From NCBI GenBank assembly GCA_036768485.1, contig JAVLUZ010000338.1, positions 1,001,401 to 1,065,400 of the forward strand: 64,000 bases of DNA. Direction: 5' to 3'. Both the position numbers and the translations under genes were made by a program. The stretch comes from Mermis nigrescens. Lineage: Eukaryota; Nematoda; Enoplea; Mermithida; Mermithidae. The notes beneath the pieces were generated by a model, which was not told the origin of the DNA, searched no databases, and was given only the letters and a program-made list of their open reading frames with translations. Every line of letters begins with the position of its first letter. Position 1 is the first letter of the stretch. Below, piece by piece: positions 62,691-64,000 of the stretch.

Positions 62691-64000
62691 TACAAACTTT
62701 TATTCGAAATTTGCAGGTCAAATGCACAAAGCCTGCCTATATATGACTTCCTATGAATGCAGTACCTAAATAAAATGCACAGTTTATACAACATAGTGTT
62801 TAAATCATTTAAAGTTTTTGCTTAAAATAATGCCGCAAAAATCAAGCTGTACCTCCTTAATCAGATCATCAGGGTTTGCAAGAGATGTAGCTTAATAAAA
62901 TCATGTCGGAAAAAATTGACCAGCAAAATGAGTCACGCGACAAAGGAGCATCTTATTTATTATCTCATTGATTTAGGGAATCGAAATTAGAGGAGGGGGA
63001 TAAGATGCTGGCCGATTTTAATTATGAACTTGACATGTACGTCGGTCCGTCACACGTTCAACCGCGCCAACGCTTTAATAATTAACGTCGCCAACTAATA
63101 TTGGCTAAATAATAGGCGGCGGTCCAATAGAGAGAAAATCGAATAAAGCGTATATTCGATTGCGAACTGACTATCTATCTTATAGCGTTATTTACATAGT
63201 TTTTTAGAAAGACAGTCATGGCGGTTGGATCGGTGTCCTATTTGTTGGTTAATATGTTAACCTATGCAAATAGGACAACCTGATTGGTTTGCTCGAACAT
63301 GAAAATTTCGAGCGAGCCAATTTCTGATGATTGCCGACGGAAATAAATATGAAGTTGTATATGTAGTATATGTAACTTCATATATGGACAATTACATTAT
63401 GCGTGTAGTGATGAAGTGTTAAACAAGATGAGCAATAATAATGCGCTCAAGAATATCACTGGCCTTGCTATCAGTCTTTATCTATTTGGGCGAACACATC
63501 ATCACTCCTTTCTTTATTTGCAAGCCGGCATGGACAACTACAAGTGGCGAACAACTGTCACCAATGAAAAGATATTCGTATGATTTAATTATTTAATTAG
63601 TAGATTAGGTTTATTTTAGATATAGTCATACTGTAGCATTTTCTAGTCGTATGCGTGTTCCTTATCTTTCTTACTTTATGTGTCAAATTTTGAATTATGT
63701 ATCCAGATTTCTTTTCCAGCCATCGAAAATTCTATTATCAATCAAAAGACTCATTATCCCTTCGAATGACGCAATAATACCCAAAAGTTTTGCCTCAGAG
63801 TTCAACAAATGACTACAAATTTATAACAAATAATACACACAAATTCCCCATGATTATAGCATCGAATAGATACAATCCTCATTAATACGAATTCCAAAGC
63901 AATGAAGAATTTAATATCAAATGCACTAAACCCCATGCAAAGTATATGAAAAGGATTTAACATAGCTGATATAAGAAGTTATACCTTATTTCAATTTTTA
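62691..64000. other. No gene recognised
   Basis: AT-rich to the window end. The part at about 63050-63560 (for example GATTGGTTTGCTCGAACATG and a TATATGTAGTATATG stretch) has the look of a retroelement terminal region, but I could not identify one. Confidence 0.3.

Overview
The window reads as a repeat-dominated, AT-rich stretch of an invertebrate animal genome. It has spliced, decayed trypsin-like protease exons, two different non-LTR retrotransposons, Maverick/Polinton-type DNA polymerase relics, hAT-like and mariner-like DNA elements and long (TA)n arrays. It has no bacterial operons, no rRNA or tRNA that I could recognise, and no intact gene. A short GCCTAA (=TTAGGC) array at 2634-2669 is the nematode-type telomere hexamer and hints at a nematode, but six units are weak evidence. 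The species is not determined.

Layout. 0-2.4 kb: two exons of a trypsin-family pseudogene (copy A). 3.7-11 kb: a graveyard of Polinton-like pieces. These are a C2H2 zinc-finger ORF on the minus strand and two copies of the N-terminal/zinc/exonuclease part of a protein-primed-type family B DNA polymerase in opposite orientation (plus 4.95-8.76 kb, minus 9.02-10.95 kb). They are shredded by a ~240-300 bp hAT-like MITE (MITE-A here; about 16 copies in the window, several with clear 8-bp target duplications). 11.7-14.17 kb: the endonuclease and reverse transcriptase part of a Jockey-like LINE. Its C-terminal cysteine/histidine region resumes at 34.0 kb, so the LINE was split by one large insertion.

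That insertion, 14169-34000, is the most striking object: a ~19.8 kb foldback element. Its ends are inverted repeats made, from outside in, of an 81-bp hairpin, ~0.24 kb of unique sequence, a tandem array of a 29-30 bp monomer (about 3.0 kb on the left, about 13.3 kb on the right, in opposite orientation), and ~0.56 kb of unique inverted sequence, around a 1.76 kb loop that contains further small elements. The monomer resembles the hairpin stem, so the array looks like an amplified terminal motif. The architecture resembles Drosophila Foldback elements but is far larger. No transposase was recognised.

34.4-52 kb: mostly unassigned AT-rich DNA with scattered MITE-A pieces, a GC-rich inverted-repeat element at 38.7-39.4 kb, and a second copy of the protease pseudogene (copy B, 45.9-47.7 kb) in the same orientation and about 45.4 kb from copy A. 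52-55 kb: three long (TA)n arrays alternating with a decayed mariner transposase and a mariner-like MITE. 55.1-59.5 kb: an L1/Tx1-like LINE whose upstream ORF carries a NADAR/YbiA-like (DUF1768) domain. 61.0-62.15 kb: a second, smaller inverted tandem-array structure with a 17-bp unit. The remainder to 64 kb is unassigned.

Nothing here appears to act as a pathway. The window is a stratified record of insertions, and nesting gives a relative order: MITE-A insertion into the polymerase, then polymerase duplication, then further MITE-A and other insertions; separately, LINE insertion, then foldback insertion into it.
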